From: Halobiforma nitratireducens JCM 10879
Lineage (GTDB): Archaea; Halobacteriota; Halobacteria; Halobacteriales; Natrialbaceae
Direction: 5' to 3'
Assembly: GCF_000337895.1 (NCBI RefSeq)
Contig: NZ_AOMA01000078.1
Span: forward strand, 1-64,000
Length of the DNA stretch: 64,000 nt
Made by a program: the position numbers and the translations under genes. The notes beneath the pieces are model-generated. The model had not been told where the DNA came from, did not search any database, and worked only from the letters and a program-made list of their open reading frames with translations. Below, in pieces: positions 25,231-33,594 of the stretch. Positions within the stretch are counted from its first letter, which is position 1. Each line of letters starts with the position of its first letter.

Positions 25231-25865
25231 CCGACAGCGTCACCGACCTCATCGACAGGTTCCAGAAGCAGGCCGATCAGGATCGATCCGCCGCCGCGAC
25301 ACCCGATGTCGGGATCGTCATGGGCAGCGACTCCGACCTCGAGACGATGATGACCGGCGGCCGGCGTCGTGGGGCCTACGACGCCTTCGTCGACGAACTC
25401 GGCTTCGCGGAGCAGACCAATTACGAGAGTCCGCCCGACGAGCGCTTTACATTCGAGACCTACGTCACCTCCGCACATCGGACGCCGGACCTGATGATGG
25501 CCTACGCCGAGACGGCGGAAGATCGGGGACTCGAGGTGATTATCGCTGGCGCGGGCGGGAAGTCGGCCGACCTGCCGAACATGACCGCCTCGATCGCGTA
25601 CCCGCTGCCGGTGATCGGCGTCCCGGTCCAGGAGAAGTCAGTCGACAGCGTGATCGGAATGCCGACCGGCGCACCCCTGGTCGCCGTCGACGCCGGCAAG
25701 TCGTTCAACGCCGCGCTGTCGGCTGCACAGATTCTCGCACGCGAGCACGAGGAACTTCGGGAGCGGCTGGTCGCCTACCACGAGGACCTGCGTGAGGGCG
25801 TCGGAACGGTCTCTCGAGCCCTCCACGACGACGGAACGCCGGCGTTTCGTGGCCGCGAGGACTGA
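25227..25865 (+). CDS. purE: N5-carboxyaminoimidazole ribonucleotide mutase
   Basis: This 212-residue protein converts N5-carboxy-AIR to 4-carboxy-AIR, the step after PurK. Family motifs are VGIVMGSDSDLE near residue 28, TYVTSAHRTPDLM near 80-92 and GAGGKSADLPNMTAS near 110-124. Compared with the usual roughly 160-residue PurE it has an N-terminal extension (residues 1-25) and an insertion after the first motif (TGGRRRGAYDAFVDELGFAEQ), between the SDS loop and the SAHRTP motif. The gene overlaps purK by 4 bp, indicating translational coupling. Confidence 0.93.
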   Translation: MTDSVTDLIDRFQKQADQDRSAAATPDVGIVMGSDSDLETMMTGGRRRGAYDAFVDELGFAEQTNYESPPDERFTFETYVTSAHRTPDLMMAYAETAEDRGLEVIIAGAGGKSADLPNMTASIAYPLPVIGVPVQEKSVDSVIGMPTGAPLVAVDAGKSFNAALSAAQILAREHEELRERLVAYHEDLREGVGTVSRALHDDGTPAFRGRED

Positions 25866-26147
25866 CACGACAGCCAGCCGACGCTAAGACTCTGTCGCGA
25901 GTTCCCGAGGCCGACCCCTGTCGGCTCGAAAGCGGTCGTCGAGAGCCACACGTCTCACAGCCCCTCGAGCGTTGCTCGGAGCCCGTTTGCCTGCCTATTT
26001 AATTCAGACTTGGGAGATCGATAGATAGTTCCCTGTGATCGTTCAGGTCATTTTCAGCCCTGAAGCCGCCTCTTGGCACGTCACGACCCGGAAAACGAAC
26101 AATCAACCCTTATATGCGTGCGGTCTGAACCTCCGAACGTTACGGAG
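25866..26147. other. Spacer before the complex I operon
   Basis: No gene was recognised. It contains an AT-rich CCTATTTAATTCAGAC element at about 25995-26010 and the nuoA TATA box at 26110-26115. The in-frame upstream extension of nuoA across this spacer lacks coding character. Confidence 0.5.
26110..26115 (+). promoter_or_regulatory. TATA box of the nuo operon
   Basis: CCCTTATATG in a GC-rich background; the TTATAT core lies about 35 bp before the nuoA ATG, so the leader would be about 10 bases. It is the only strong promoter-like element found before or between the complex I genes. Confidence 0.65.
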
Positions 26148-26552
26148 ATGAACGACTGGATAGCGATCGGGGCACTCGCGGTCGTAGGACTGTTGATACC
26201 GCTGGGGATGATGGCGGTGTCGTACCTGCTACGTCCGAGCGTACCCGAAACGAACAAACGTGCCACCTACGAGAGTGGCGAGGTTCCGACCGGCGGGACG
26301 CGCGTCCGGTTTAACATCCAGTACTACATGGTTGCGCTTCTGTTCCTCGTTTTCGACATCGAGACCGTCCTACTGTTCCCGTGGGCGGTCGTGTACCTGG
26401 ATGCGATCAACCACGACGCCATCTCGCTGGCCGAAATCCTCGGGCCGATGGTCGCGTTCGTTGCCATCCTACTCGTCGGACTCGCGTGGGCCTGGCGCAA
26501 CGGCGCAGTACAGTGGGCACGAACACCTAGTCAGGTGGAGGCCGATCGGTGA
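26148..26552 (+). CDS. nuoA: Complex I subunit NuoA
   Basis: The 134-residue protein is the small membrane subunit A of NADH dehydrogenase-like complex I. It has three membrane helices: residues about 4-28 (IAIGALAVVGLLIPLGMMAVSY), 61-81 (YYMVALLFLVFDIETVLLFPW) and 95-117. The conserved matrix/cytoplasmic loop contains YESGEVPTGGTRVRFNIQYY and the FDIE acidic motif. The ATG at 26148 fits the conserved N-terminus and the TATA position. First gene of the eleven-gene nuo operon; nuoB starts 6 bp downstream. Confidence 0.94.
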   Translation: MNDWIAIGALAVVGLLIPLGMMAVSYLLRPSVPETNKRATYESGEVPTGGTRVRFNIQYYMVALLFLVFDIETVLLFPWAVVYLDAINHDAISLAEILGPMVAFVAILLVGLAWAWRNGAVQWARTPSQVEADR

Positions 26553-26558
26553 TCAACT

Positions 26559-27278
26559 ATGGGTAGCGACGAACCAGAAACACAACCACGACAAGCGATA
26601 CACGACAGCACAGCGCCGTCGACGGACACCCGCGACTCCCGCATCGGCGAGGGCGTCGACGACCGCTTCAACTCGAAACTTCGCGAGGCGTTCGGCGCGT
26701 CGCCGTTTATCCTCACGAAGTTCGACGAGTTCATGAACTGGGTTCGCGGGAACTCCATGTTCATGCTGCAGTTCGGAATCGCCTGCTGCAGTATCGAGAT
26801 GATCCACACCTACGCGATCAAACACGACGTCGACCGCTACGGGGCCGGTGTGCCGCGAGCCTCCCCACGACAGGCCGACGTCATGATCGTTCCCGGGACG
26901 ATCGTCTCGAAGTTCGGGCCGCGCATGAAACGCGTCTACGACCAGATGCCCGAACCCAAGTTCGTGGTCGGGATGGGATCGTGTACGATCTCCGGGGGCC
27001 CCTTCCAGGAAGGGTACAACGTCGTGAAAGGAGCCGAGGAGATCATCCCGATCGACATCCACGTTCCGGGCTGTCCCCCTCGTCCGGAGGCGCTGATCTA
27101 CGGCATCCTCAAACTCCAGGAGCGAATCCAGAACGGGGAGTCCTCACCGGTCGTCGTCAAGCCGTACGAACTCGAGGAGTTCGGGGACCTCCCAGAGGAC
27201 GAGCTCGTCCAGAAGCTAGCCGACGAGATCGACGAAGACGACCTCGTGATGCGTTACAACTGGGCTGATTCGCCATGA
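26559..27278 (+). CDS. nuoB: Complex I subunit NuoB
   Basis: A 239-residue protein carrying the N2 iron-sulfur cluster of the connecting module. Cluster ligands are visible as the CC pair in FGIACCSIEM (about residues 73-78), the Cys in VVGMGSCTISGGPF near 141 and the Cys in HVPGCPPRPEA near 171. The first 45 residues are a polar, probably flexible haloarchaeal extension, and the C-terminal 50 residues (KPYELEEFGDLPEDEL) are acidic. It overlaps nuoCD by four bases. Together with NuoCD and NuoI it forms the peripheral arm. Confidence 0.95.
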   Translation: MGSDEPETQPRQAIHDSTAPSTDTRDSRIGEGVDDRFNSKLREAFGASPFILTKFDEFMNWVRGNSMFMLQFGIACCSIEMIHTYAIKHDVDRYGAGVPRASPRQADVMIVPGTIVSKFGPRMKRVYDQMPEPKFVVGMGSCTISGGPFQEGYNVVKGAEEIIPIDIHVPGCPPRPEALIYGILKLQERIQNGESSPVVVKPYELEEFGDLPEDELVQKLADEIDEDDLVMRYNWADSP

Positions 27279-28939
27279 GCACGGGACTAGAGGAGACGTC
27301 GGACGCCGAGACAGTAGACGTCACGGAGGCAGAGCTCGAGGCACTGATCGGTGACCGCGCGCTCGCGCGAGACGAACACGAGAACGCACCCGGGTTCGTC
27401 GTCAACCCCGACGAAGTCCAGAGCGTCCTGGGGGACCTCAAAGACGAGGCCGGATACGACCACCTCTCGTGTGTCACCGCACAGCAGTACGAGGACCGGT
27501 ACGAGTCGATCTACCACCTCAAAAAGTACGACGACGCGAGCGACGAGGTCAGTATCGTCGTACCGACGACCCGTGACGACCCGGTAAGCGAGAGCGCGGA
27601 ACCGGTGTTCCGAACGGCGGACTGGCACGAGCGGGAGGCCTACGACCTGGTCGGTATCGAGTACGCCGATCACCCGGACCTGCGGCGCATTCTCCTGCCC
27701 GAAACCTGGCAGGGACACCCCCTCTCGGACGATTACGACCAGGACAAGCCCCAGCTCGTCACGCTGGCCGAACACGAGAACCCGCTGGCCGACGACCACC
27801 ACGACGCCGAGTCGGACACGATGTTCCTGAACGTCGGTCCACACCACCCGGCGACCCACGGCGTGCTCCACGTCAAAACGGTGCTGGACGGCGAGACTAT
27901 CGTCGATGTCGATCCCGACATCGGTTACCTGCACCGCTGTGAGGAGCAGATGTGCCAGCAAGGGACCTACCGCCACCAGATCATGCCCTACCCCGACCGC
28001 TGGGACTACGTCTCCTCGGGGCTGCTCAACGAGTGGGCATACGCGCGGGCGATCGAGGACCTCGCCGACATCGAGGTTCCCGAGTACGCCCAGGTCATCC
28101 GAACGATGGGGGCCGAACTCTGCCGGATCGCCTCGCATATGCTCGCGCTGGGGACCTTCGCGCTGGACGTCTACGGCGAGTTCACCGCCATCTTCCAGTA
28201 CACATTCCGCGACCGCGAGGTCGTCCAGGACATCCTCGAGGACCTCACGGGCCAGCGGATGATGTTCAACTACTTCCGCGTCGGCGGCGTCGCCTGGGAC
28301 CTGCCGGAACCCCGCGAGGAGTTTTTCGAGCAGACCCGGGACTTCCTCGACGAGCTCCCGGCGAAGGTCGCCGAGTACAACGACATGGTCACCTCGAACG
28401 AAATCTTCCAGACCCGGTGTATCGACACCGGCGTTCTCGAGCCCGACGTGGCCAAAGACTACGGCTGTACGGGGCCGGTCGCCCGTGGCTCCGGGGTCGA
28501 CTACGATCTCCGGCGGGACGATCCGTACGGCTACTACGAGCACCTCGACTGGGACGTCGTCACCCGCGACGGCTGTGACAACTACGCACGGGTGCTCTGT
28601 CGGATGGAGGAAGTCGAGGAGTCCGCGAAGATCATCGAGCAGTGTCTCGACCTGCTCGAGGAGTGGCCCGAGGACGACCGCGAGGTACAGGCCAACGTCC
28701 CGCGGACGTTGAAGCCGGACGCCGGCAGCGAGATTTACCGTGCGGTCGAGGCGGCGAAGGGCGAACTCGGTATCTACATCCGGTCGGACGGCACCGATAA
28801 ACCAGGCCGGTTCAAGATTCGGAGTCCGTGCTTCTCGAACCTGCAGGCGCTGCCGGAGATGACCGAAGGGGAGTACATTCCGGACCTGGTCGCCTCGCTC
28901 GGTAGTCTGGACATCGTGCTCGGAGAGGTGGATCGATGA
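27275..28939 (+). CDS. nuoCD: Complex I fused subunit NuoCD
   Basis: The 554-residue protein joins NuoC and NuoD. Residues about 30-165 are the NuoC (30-kDa) domain with WHEREAYDLVGIEYADHPDLRRILLPE and GHPLSDDY. After a short linker, the NuoD (49-kDa) domain runs from MFLNVGPHHPATHGVLHV to the end, with GYLHRCEEQM, the quinone-site region YRHQIMPYPDRWDYV, and the C-terminal SPCFSNLQALPEM and GSLDIVLGEVDR. It holds the quinone-binding pocket. The C-D fusion is known in haloarchaea and some bacteria. It overlaps nuoB and nuoH by 4 bp each. Confidence 0.95.
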   Translation: MSTGLEETSDAETVDVTEAELEALIGDRALARDEHENAPGFVVNPDEVQSVLGDLKDEAGYDHLSCVTAQQYEDRYESIYHLKKYDDASDEVSIVVPTTRDDPVSESAEPVFRTADWHEREAYDLVGIEYADHPDLRRILLPETWQGHPLSDDYDQDKPQLVTLAEHENPLADDHHDAESDTMFLNVGPHHPATHGVLHVKTVLDGETIVDVDPDIGYLHRCEEQMCQQGTYRHQIMPYPDRWDYVSSGLLNEWAYARAIEDLADIEVPEYAQVIRTMGAELCRIASHMLALGTFALDVYGEFTAIFQYTFRDREVVQDILEDLTGQRMMFNYFRVGGVAWDLPEPREEFFEQTRDFLDELPAKVAEYNDMVTSNEIFQTRCIDTGVLEPDVAKDYGCTGPVARGSGVDYDLRRDDPYGYYEHLDWDVVTRDGCDNYARVLCRMEEVEESAKIIEQCLDLLEEWPEDDREVQANVPRTLKPDAGSEIYRAVEAAKGELGIYIRSDGTDKPGRFKIRSPCFSNLQALPEMTEGEYIPDLVASLGSLDIVLGEVDR

Positions 28940-30030
28940 ATACGGCACCGACCCCACTGCAGAGCGATACGGTACTCCTCCCGGAACTGATCGGCGACCT
29001 GACCGGGATCGCCGAGTTCGGCGTCGCCGGCGAACTGCTCGCAGCGTTTATCGGTGCGTTCATCGTCGGCAGCCTGATGCTCGCGATGACCGGCATCGCC
29101 GGCCCCTGGGCCAAACGAAAGATCACGGCCGCGTTCACGGATCGAATCGCGGTCAACCATCTCGGACCGGGCGGCATTCTGGTCATCGTCGCCGACTCCG
29201 TCCGTCTGCTCTCGAAGGAGAACATCATTCCCGAAGACGCAGACCGACCGGCCTACGACCTCGCACCGATTATCATCGCCGGATCGGCGCTGCTCGGGTT
29301 CGCCGTGATCCCGATGGGAAGCGGCATCCACCTCGCCGACCCCGAAGTCGGGCTGGTGTACGTCTTCGCCGTCGCGGGGATCGCCTCGGTCGGTCTGATG
29401 ATGGCCGGCTACGCCTCGGGGAACAAGTACTCGATGCTAGGTGGGCTGCGTGCGGTCGCACAGAACATCGCCTACGAAATCCCGCTTGTCGTGACCGGGA
29501 TGTCGGTCGTGCTCTTTGCGGGCTCGCTCCGGATGAGCGAGATCGTCGCCGTCCAAAACGAGACGACCCTGTTTACGATCCCCGGCCTCGAGTGGGCGAT
29601 TCCGGCGTGGTTCGCCCTCGTCAATCCGTTCGCGTTCGTGCTGTTCCTGATCGCGAACTTCGCCGAAGTCGGTCGGAACCCCTTCGACATGCCGGAAGCC
29701 CCGGCAGAGCTCGTCGCTGGGTACCAGACCGAGTACTCGTCGGTGTACTTCGTGTTGGTCTATCTCGGGGAGTTCCTCCACATCTTCCTCGGTGGGGCAA
29801 TCATCACGACGATCTTCCTCGGTGGCCCTGCGGGGCCCGGGCCGGCGGAGCTTGGGATCGTCTGGTTCATCATCAAGATCTGGTCGGTGTTCCTGCTGAC
29901 CCAGTGGCTTCGGTCGGCTATTCCACGGGTCCGGATCGACCACCTCATCGAAATCGGCTGGAAGGGCCTGCTGGTCCTTTCGTTCGCTAACCTCTTCCTG
30001 ACTGCAGCAATCGTCGGGGTGATTCAATGA
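28936..30030 (+). CDS. nuoH: Complex I subunit NuoH
   Basis: The 364-residue membrane subunit H forms part of the quinone channel and first proton path. Eight or so helices are visible; conserved loops include RIAVNHLGPGGILVIVADSVRLLSKENIIP, the YASGNKYSMLGGLRAVAQNIAYEIPL block near residue 160-185, the acidic EVGRNPFDMPEAPAELVAGYQTEYSS region and the C-terminal RSAIPRVRIDHLIEIGWK. Start overlaps nuoCD stop (ATGA). Confidence 0.95.
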   Translation: MNTAPTPLQSDTVLLPELIGDLTGIAEFGVAGELLAAFIGAFIVGSLMLAMTGIAGPWAKRKITAAFTDRIAVNHLGPGGILVIVADSVRLLSKENIIPEDADRPAYDLAPIIIAGSALLGFAVIPMGSGIHLADPEVGLVYVFAVAGIASVGLMMAGYASGNKYSMLGGLRAVAQNIAYEIPLVVTGMSVVLFAGSLRMSEIVAVQNETTLFTIPGLEWAIPAWFALVNPFAFVLFLIANFAEVGRNPFDMPEAPAELVAGYQTEYSSVYFVLVYLGEFLHIFLGGAIITTIFLGGPAGPGPAELGIVWFIIKIWSVFLLTQWLRSAIPRVRIDHLIEIGWKGLLVLSFANLFLTAAIVGVIQ

Positions 30031-30488
30031 TCGGACTACTCAAATCCATGGCAACGACGATGAAACACGCGCTGGACGGCTCCACGTTCACTGTGGAGTA
30101 CCCCAAGACCGCACCCGACGTCTCACCGCGGTTCCGGGGCGTCCACAAGTGGAGCCAGGAGCGGTGTATCTGGTGTCGCCAGTGCGAGAACGTCTGTCCA
30201 AACGATACCATCCAGATCGTGATGGACGACCAGCGCAACGGGGAACAGTACAACCTCCACATCGGGCAGTGTATCTACTGTCGACTCTGTGAGGAGGTCT
30301 GTCCCACCGACGCCATCCTGCTCACCCAGAACTTCGAGTTCACCGGTGACACCAAGCAGGACCTGGTCTACAACAAAGAACAGCTGAAGTCGGTACCGTG
30401 GTACAAGGACATCGACCCGCTCGAGTCACGCGAACCCGACCGGGGCGCGTGGATCGGCGAGGGTGAAGGAGAGGTCGACTACCAGTAA
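30027..30488 (+). CDS. nuoI: Complex I subunit NuoI (2x[4Fe-4S])
   Basis: A 153-residue ferredoxin-like subunit that carries clusters N6a and N6b. Both CxxCxxCxxxCP motifs are intact: CIWCRQCENVCPNDTI at about residues 48-63 and CIYCRLCEEVCPTDAI at about 83-98. With no NuoEFG encoded here, electrons must enter this subunit or NuoB from an unidentified donor module. It overlaps nuoH by 4 bp and ends 2 bp before nuoJ1. Confidence 0.95.
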   Translation: MIGLLKSMATTMKHALDGSTFTVEYPKTAPDVSPRFRGVHKWSQERCIWCRQCENVCPNDTIQIVMDDQRNGEQYNLHIGQCIYCRLCEEVCPTDAILLTQNFEFTGDTKQDLVYNKEQLKSVPWYKDIDPLESREPDRGAWIGEGEGEVDYQ

Positions 30489-30490
30489 CA

Positions 30491-30784
30491 ATGATGGAAA
30501 CACTCGCGTTCGCGCTGTTCGCGATCGTGACTCTCGCCAGCGGTGCCGGGGTCGTGCTCCTCAAGGACCCCTGGCACGCGGCGCTCATGCTGGGCGTGGC
30601 GCTGCTGTCGGTTGCGGTCCACTACATCATGCTGGCCGCGGAGTTCGTCGCCATGATGCAGGTGCTCGTCTACGTCGGCGGCGTACTCATCCTGGTCACC
30701 TTCGCGGTGATGCTCACCCAGCGTGAGGGCTCCGACGAGGGTACCGCGACCGGTGCGAGCTCCGACGAGGTGGTACAGCGATGA
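30491..30784 (+). CDS. nuoJ: Complex I subunit NuoJ, N-terminal half
   Basis: The 97-residue protein corresponds to the first three helices of NuoJ: LAFALFAIVTLASGAGVVLL, AALMLGVALLSVAVHYIML and the conserved third helix region FVAMMQVLVYVGGVLILVTFAVMLT, which includes the pi-bulge glycine segment. The remaining helices are encoded by the next, overlapping gene. This splitting of nuoJ into two genes is known in haloarchaea. Confidence 0.9.
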   Translation: MMETLAFALFAIVTLASGAGVVLLKDPWHAALMLGVALLSVAVHYIMLAAEFVAMMQVLVYVGGVLILVTFAVMLTQREGSDEGTATGASSDEVVQR

Positions 30785-31251
30785 CGACCAAACCGGAACT
30801 CCGGCTCGGACGGACGCTCGTCCCCGGCCTGCTGGCCGTCGCTCTCTTCGGGCTAATGGCGATGATCGTCCTGAACACGTCGTTCGAGACGATGGCGGAC
30901 GGGTTCGGCGTCGACTCGATCACCGCCGCCATCGGCTACGCGCTGTTCAACCTCGGGCCGCTGCAGGCCGAGGCCGGCGTCGCTGGAACGGAGCCGTTCC
31001 TCGCGGCGTTCCTGCTGATCGCGATCGTCCTCGACGCGGCGCTCGACGCCTCACTGGTCCTCGCAAAACGCGAGGAAGAAGGCGAGCCGGTCTCGGCGCT
31101 GGCGAATCAGGCTGCTGATGCTGGTACCGGTGTCGCTGTGGCTACCGGAACCGGGAACGGGACCCCGACCTCGAGCGACCGACCGGCCGTCACCGACGGA
31201 CGCGGCGACGGCCGCGACGACGAGGAGTCGACGGGAGGTGAGACGCGATGA
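30781..31251 (+). CDS. Complex I subunit NuoJ, C-terminal half
   Basis: A 156-residue protein with two membrane helices (VPGLLAVALFGLMAMIVLNTS and EPFLAAFLLIAIVLDAALDASLVLA) separated by GYALFNLGPLQAEAG, which matches the last part of NuoJ including the FLLIAIVLD helix. From about residue 100 it carries a polar low-complexity tail (GTGVAVATGTGNGTPT..., acidic end) with no counterpart in bacterial NuoJ. Overlaps nuoJ1 and nuoK by 4 bp each. Confidence 0.85.
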   Translation: MTTKPELRLGRTLVPGLLAVALFGLMAMIVLNTSFETMADGFGVDSITAAIGYALFNLGPLQAEAGVAGTEPFLAAFLLIAIVLDAALDASLVLAKREEEGEPVSALANQAADAGTGVAVATGTGNGTPTSSDRPAVTDGRGDGRDDEESTGGETR

Positions 31252-31553
31252 GCGTCGGTATCGAGCACTACGTCCTCCTGTCGATGGGGCTGTTCTGTAT
31301 CGGCCTCTTTGGCATCCTGACGCGTCGCAACGCACTGATGTTCCTGATGTCAGTCGAGCTCATGCTGAACGCGGCCAACATCAATTTGATCGCGTTCGCG
31401 CTGTACCACGGGGACCTCACCGGACAGGTGTTCGCTCTGTTCGTGATGGCGCTTGCCGCCGCCGAGGTCGCCGTCGGGCTCGGGATCATCCTGGTGCTGT
31501 ATCGCAACTTCCGTGACGTCGACGTCACGGTCCCGACGACGATGAGGTGGTAA
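31248..31553 (+). CDS. nuoK: Complex I subunit NuoK
   Basis: A 101-residue subunit with three helices. The conserved acidic residues of the proton path are seen in the helix FLMSVELMLNAANINLIAFAL (Glu near residue 36) and in MALAAAEVAVGLGIILVLY (Glu near 70). The length is normal. It overlaps nuoJ2 and precedes nuoL by 1 bp. Confidence 0.95.
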   Translation: MSVGIEHYVLLSMGLFCIGLFGILTRRNALMFLMSVELMLNAANINLIAFALYHGDLTGQVFALFVMALAAAEVAVGLGIILVLYRNFRDVDVTVPTTMRW

Positions 31554-31554
31554 G

Positions 31555-33594
31555 ATGGAAGGTGTATTCAGCTACGCTCCGGCGATAGCGGCGTTCCCGC
31601 TCGTGGCGTTCGTGATCGCCCTGGCCTTCGGCAAATACATGCCGAAGAAAGGGGCGTTCGCGGGTATCTTCGCGACGCTCGGCTCACTCGTGCTGTCCGT
31701 GTTGATGCTGGTTGCCGTCGCGAGCGGCGAAGTGTATCACGAGACGCTCTACGAGTGGGCAATCGGCGAGACCCCGTCGGGAATCGGCGGGATCGAGTTC
31801 ACGTTCGGCATCTTGATCGATCCGCTGTCGGCCCTGATGCTCGTGATCGTCTCGCTGATCGCCTTCCTCGTCCACGTCTTCAGCCTCGGGTACATGAACG
31901 CCGAGGGCGAGACCGGCCTGCCGCGGTATTACGCCGGTCTCGGCCTCTTTACGTTCAGCATGCTCGCGTTCGTCTTCGCGGACAACCTGCTGATGGCGTT
32001 CATGTTCTTCGAGCTGGTGGGGCTGTGTTCGTTCCTGTTGATCGGGTTCTGGTTCCGCACCCGCTCGGCTCCGTCCGCGGCGAAGAAGGCGTTCCTGGTC
32101 ACCCGTTTCGGTGACTACTTCTTCCTGATCGGGGTCGTCGCGATCGCGGCGACGTTCGGCACGCTGCAGTTCGCCGGTGACGGATCGTTCGTCGCGGCCG
32201 CCGAAGCCGCCATGGACGGCACCGGCGAGGCCTGGACGCCCGCCGGAATCGGGATCGAGAGCTGGGTGACGGTCACCGGCCTCCTCGTCCTGGGCGGAGT
32301 CATCGGTAAATCCGCGCAGTTCCCGCTGCACACCTGGCTGCCCGACGCGATGGAAGGTCCGACCACCGTCTCCGCGCTCATTCACGCGGCGACGATGGTC
32401 GCGGCCGGCGTCTATCTGGTCGCCCGGATGTTCGGCTACTACGCACTGTCGCCGACTGCACTCGCGATCATCGCCTTCGTCGGCGGCTTCACTGCCCTGT
32501 TCGCGGCGACGATGGGCGTCGTCAAAGACGACATCAAGCAGGTGCTGGCGTATTCGACGATCAGCCAGTACGGCTACATGATGCTCGGTCTGGGCGTCGG
32601 CGGCTACGTCGCCGGAGTCTTCCACCTGATGAACCACGCCTTCTTCAAGGCCTTGCTGTTCCTGGGTGCCGGCTCCGTCATCGTCATCATGCACCACGAA
32701 CAGGACATGTGGAAGATGGGCGGCCTGAAGGACAAGGCTCCCGTCACCTACTACACGTTCCTTGCCGGCGCGCTCGCGCTTGCGGGAATCATCCCGTTCT
32801 CGGGCTTCTGGTCCAAAGACGAGATTCTGTTCGACGCGATGATCGTCGGGCTCGAGGAGCCGGTCATCCTCGCGGCCTACGTGATGGGGCTGCTCGCAGT
32901 CTTTTTCACCGGCTTCTACACGTTCCGGATGGTCTTCCTGACCTTCCACGGTGAACCGCGGTCCGAGACTGCCGAGGACCCACATCCGGTCGGCTGGTCG
33001 ATCAAGGCTCCGCTGATCGTGCTCGGCGTGCTCGCACTCGTCGCGGGCATCGCCAACCTCGCGCCGGTCGCCAAGCTTACCGGACTGGACATTACGTTCC
33101 TCCAGGGCTGGCTCGACGGCGAGTACGGTGCAGTCGAGGGACTGACCTACGGCGCGTACAGCGATCTCCTGGCCTACGAGACCGGCGTCATCGGCTCCGA
33201 GCAGCTCACGGTGTTGCTCGCCGCGGGCCTGTCGCTGCTGCTTGCCTTCTCCGGTGCCGGTCTCGCCTGGAAGCTCTACAACGTTCCCGAACCCGTTGCC
33301 CACAAGGAGCGACTCGGGAGCGTTCGCGAGACCATCGAGGCCAACTACTACCAGGACGAGTACCAGGTCTGGCTTGCGGAAGGGCTCACGCTGCCGTTTG
33401 CCCGTGCCGCCGATCGGTTCGACCAGACCGTCATCGACGGACTGGTCGACGGCGTCTCGACGGGTAGCCGATCCGCCGGCAGCCGGATGCGTCGGCTCCA
33501 GACCGGCATCGTGACCAACTACGCGGCCCTGCTGGTGGCCGGGTTCATCGCGTTACTTGTCGTCCTCGGATTCCTCGGGGGGTGGTTCCTATGA
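31555..33594 (+). CDS. nuoL: Complex I subunit NuoL
   Basis: The 679-residue antiporter-like subunit has the full set of helices. Conserved blocks are LMAFMFFELVGLCSFLLIGFW, SAQFPLHTWLPDAMEGPTTVSALIHAATMVAAGVYL with the broken-helix lysine/histidine, GVVKDDIKQVLAYSTISQYGYM and HLMNHAFFKALLFLGAGSVI. The C-terminal part after about residue 570 provides the lateral helix and terminal membrane anchor. The stop codon overlaps the nuoM start (ATGATG). Confidence 0.95.
   Translation: MEGVFSYAPAIAAFPLVAFVIALAFGKYMPKKGAFAGIFATLGSLVLSVLMLVAVASGEVYHETLYEWAIGETPSGIGGIEFTFGILIDPLSALMLVIVSLIAFLVHVFSLGYMNAEGETGLPRYYAGLGLFTFSMLAFVFADNLLMAFMFFELVGLCSFLLIGFWFRTRSAPSAAKKAFLVTRFGDYFFLIGVVAIAATFGTLQFAGDGSFVAAAEAAMDGTGEAWTPAGIGIESWVTVTGLLVLGGVIGKSAQFPLHTWLPDAMEGPTTVSALIHAATMVAAGVYLVARMFGYYALSPTALAIIAFVGGFTALFAATMGVVKDDIKQVLAYSTISQYGYMMLGLGVGGYVAGVFHLMNHAFFKALLFLGAGSVIVIMHHEQDMWKMGGLKDKAPVTYYTFLAGALALAGIIPFSGFWSKDEILFDAMIVGLEEPVILAAYVMGLLAVFFTGFYTFRMVFLTFHGEPRSETAEDPHPVGWSIKAPLIVLGVLALVAGIANLAPVAKLTGLDITFLQGWLDGEYGAVEGLTYGAYSDLLAYETGVIGSEQLTVLLAAGLSLLLAFSGAGLAWKLYNVPEPVAHKERLGSVRETIEANYYQDEYQVWLAEGLTLPFARAADRFDQTVIDGLVDGVSTGSRSAGSRMRRLQTGIVTNYAALLVAGFIALLVVLGFLGGWFL

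Noticed and set aside
27287-28957. Long minus-strand open frame (556 codons) opposite nuoCD
   Set aside because: It mirrors the codon pattern of nuoCD, has no recognisable domain and no promoter; antisense frames stay open in GC-rich genes.
31684-33303. Long minus-strand open frame (539 codons) opposite nuoL
   Set aside because: Composition is Arg/Glu/Asp/His-rich without hydrophobic core, as expected for an antisense shadow of a membrane protein gene.
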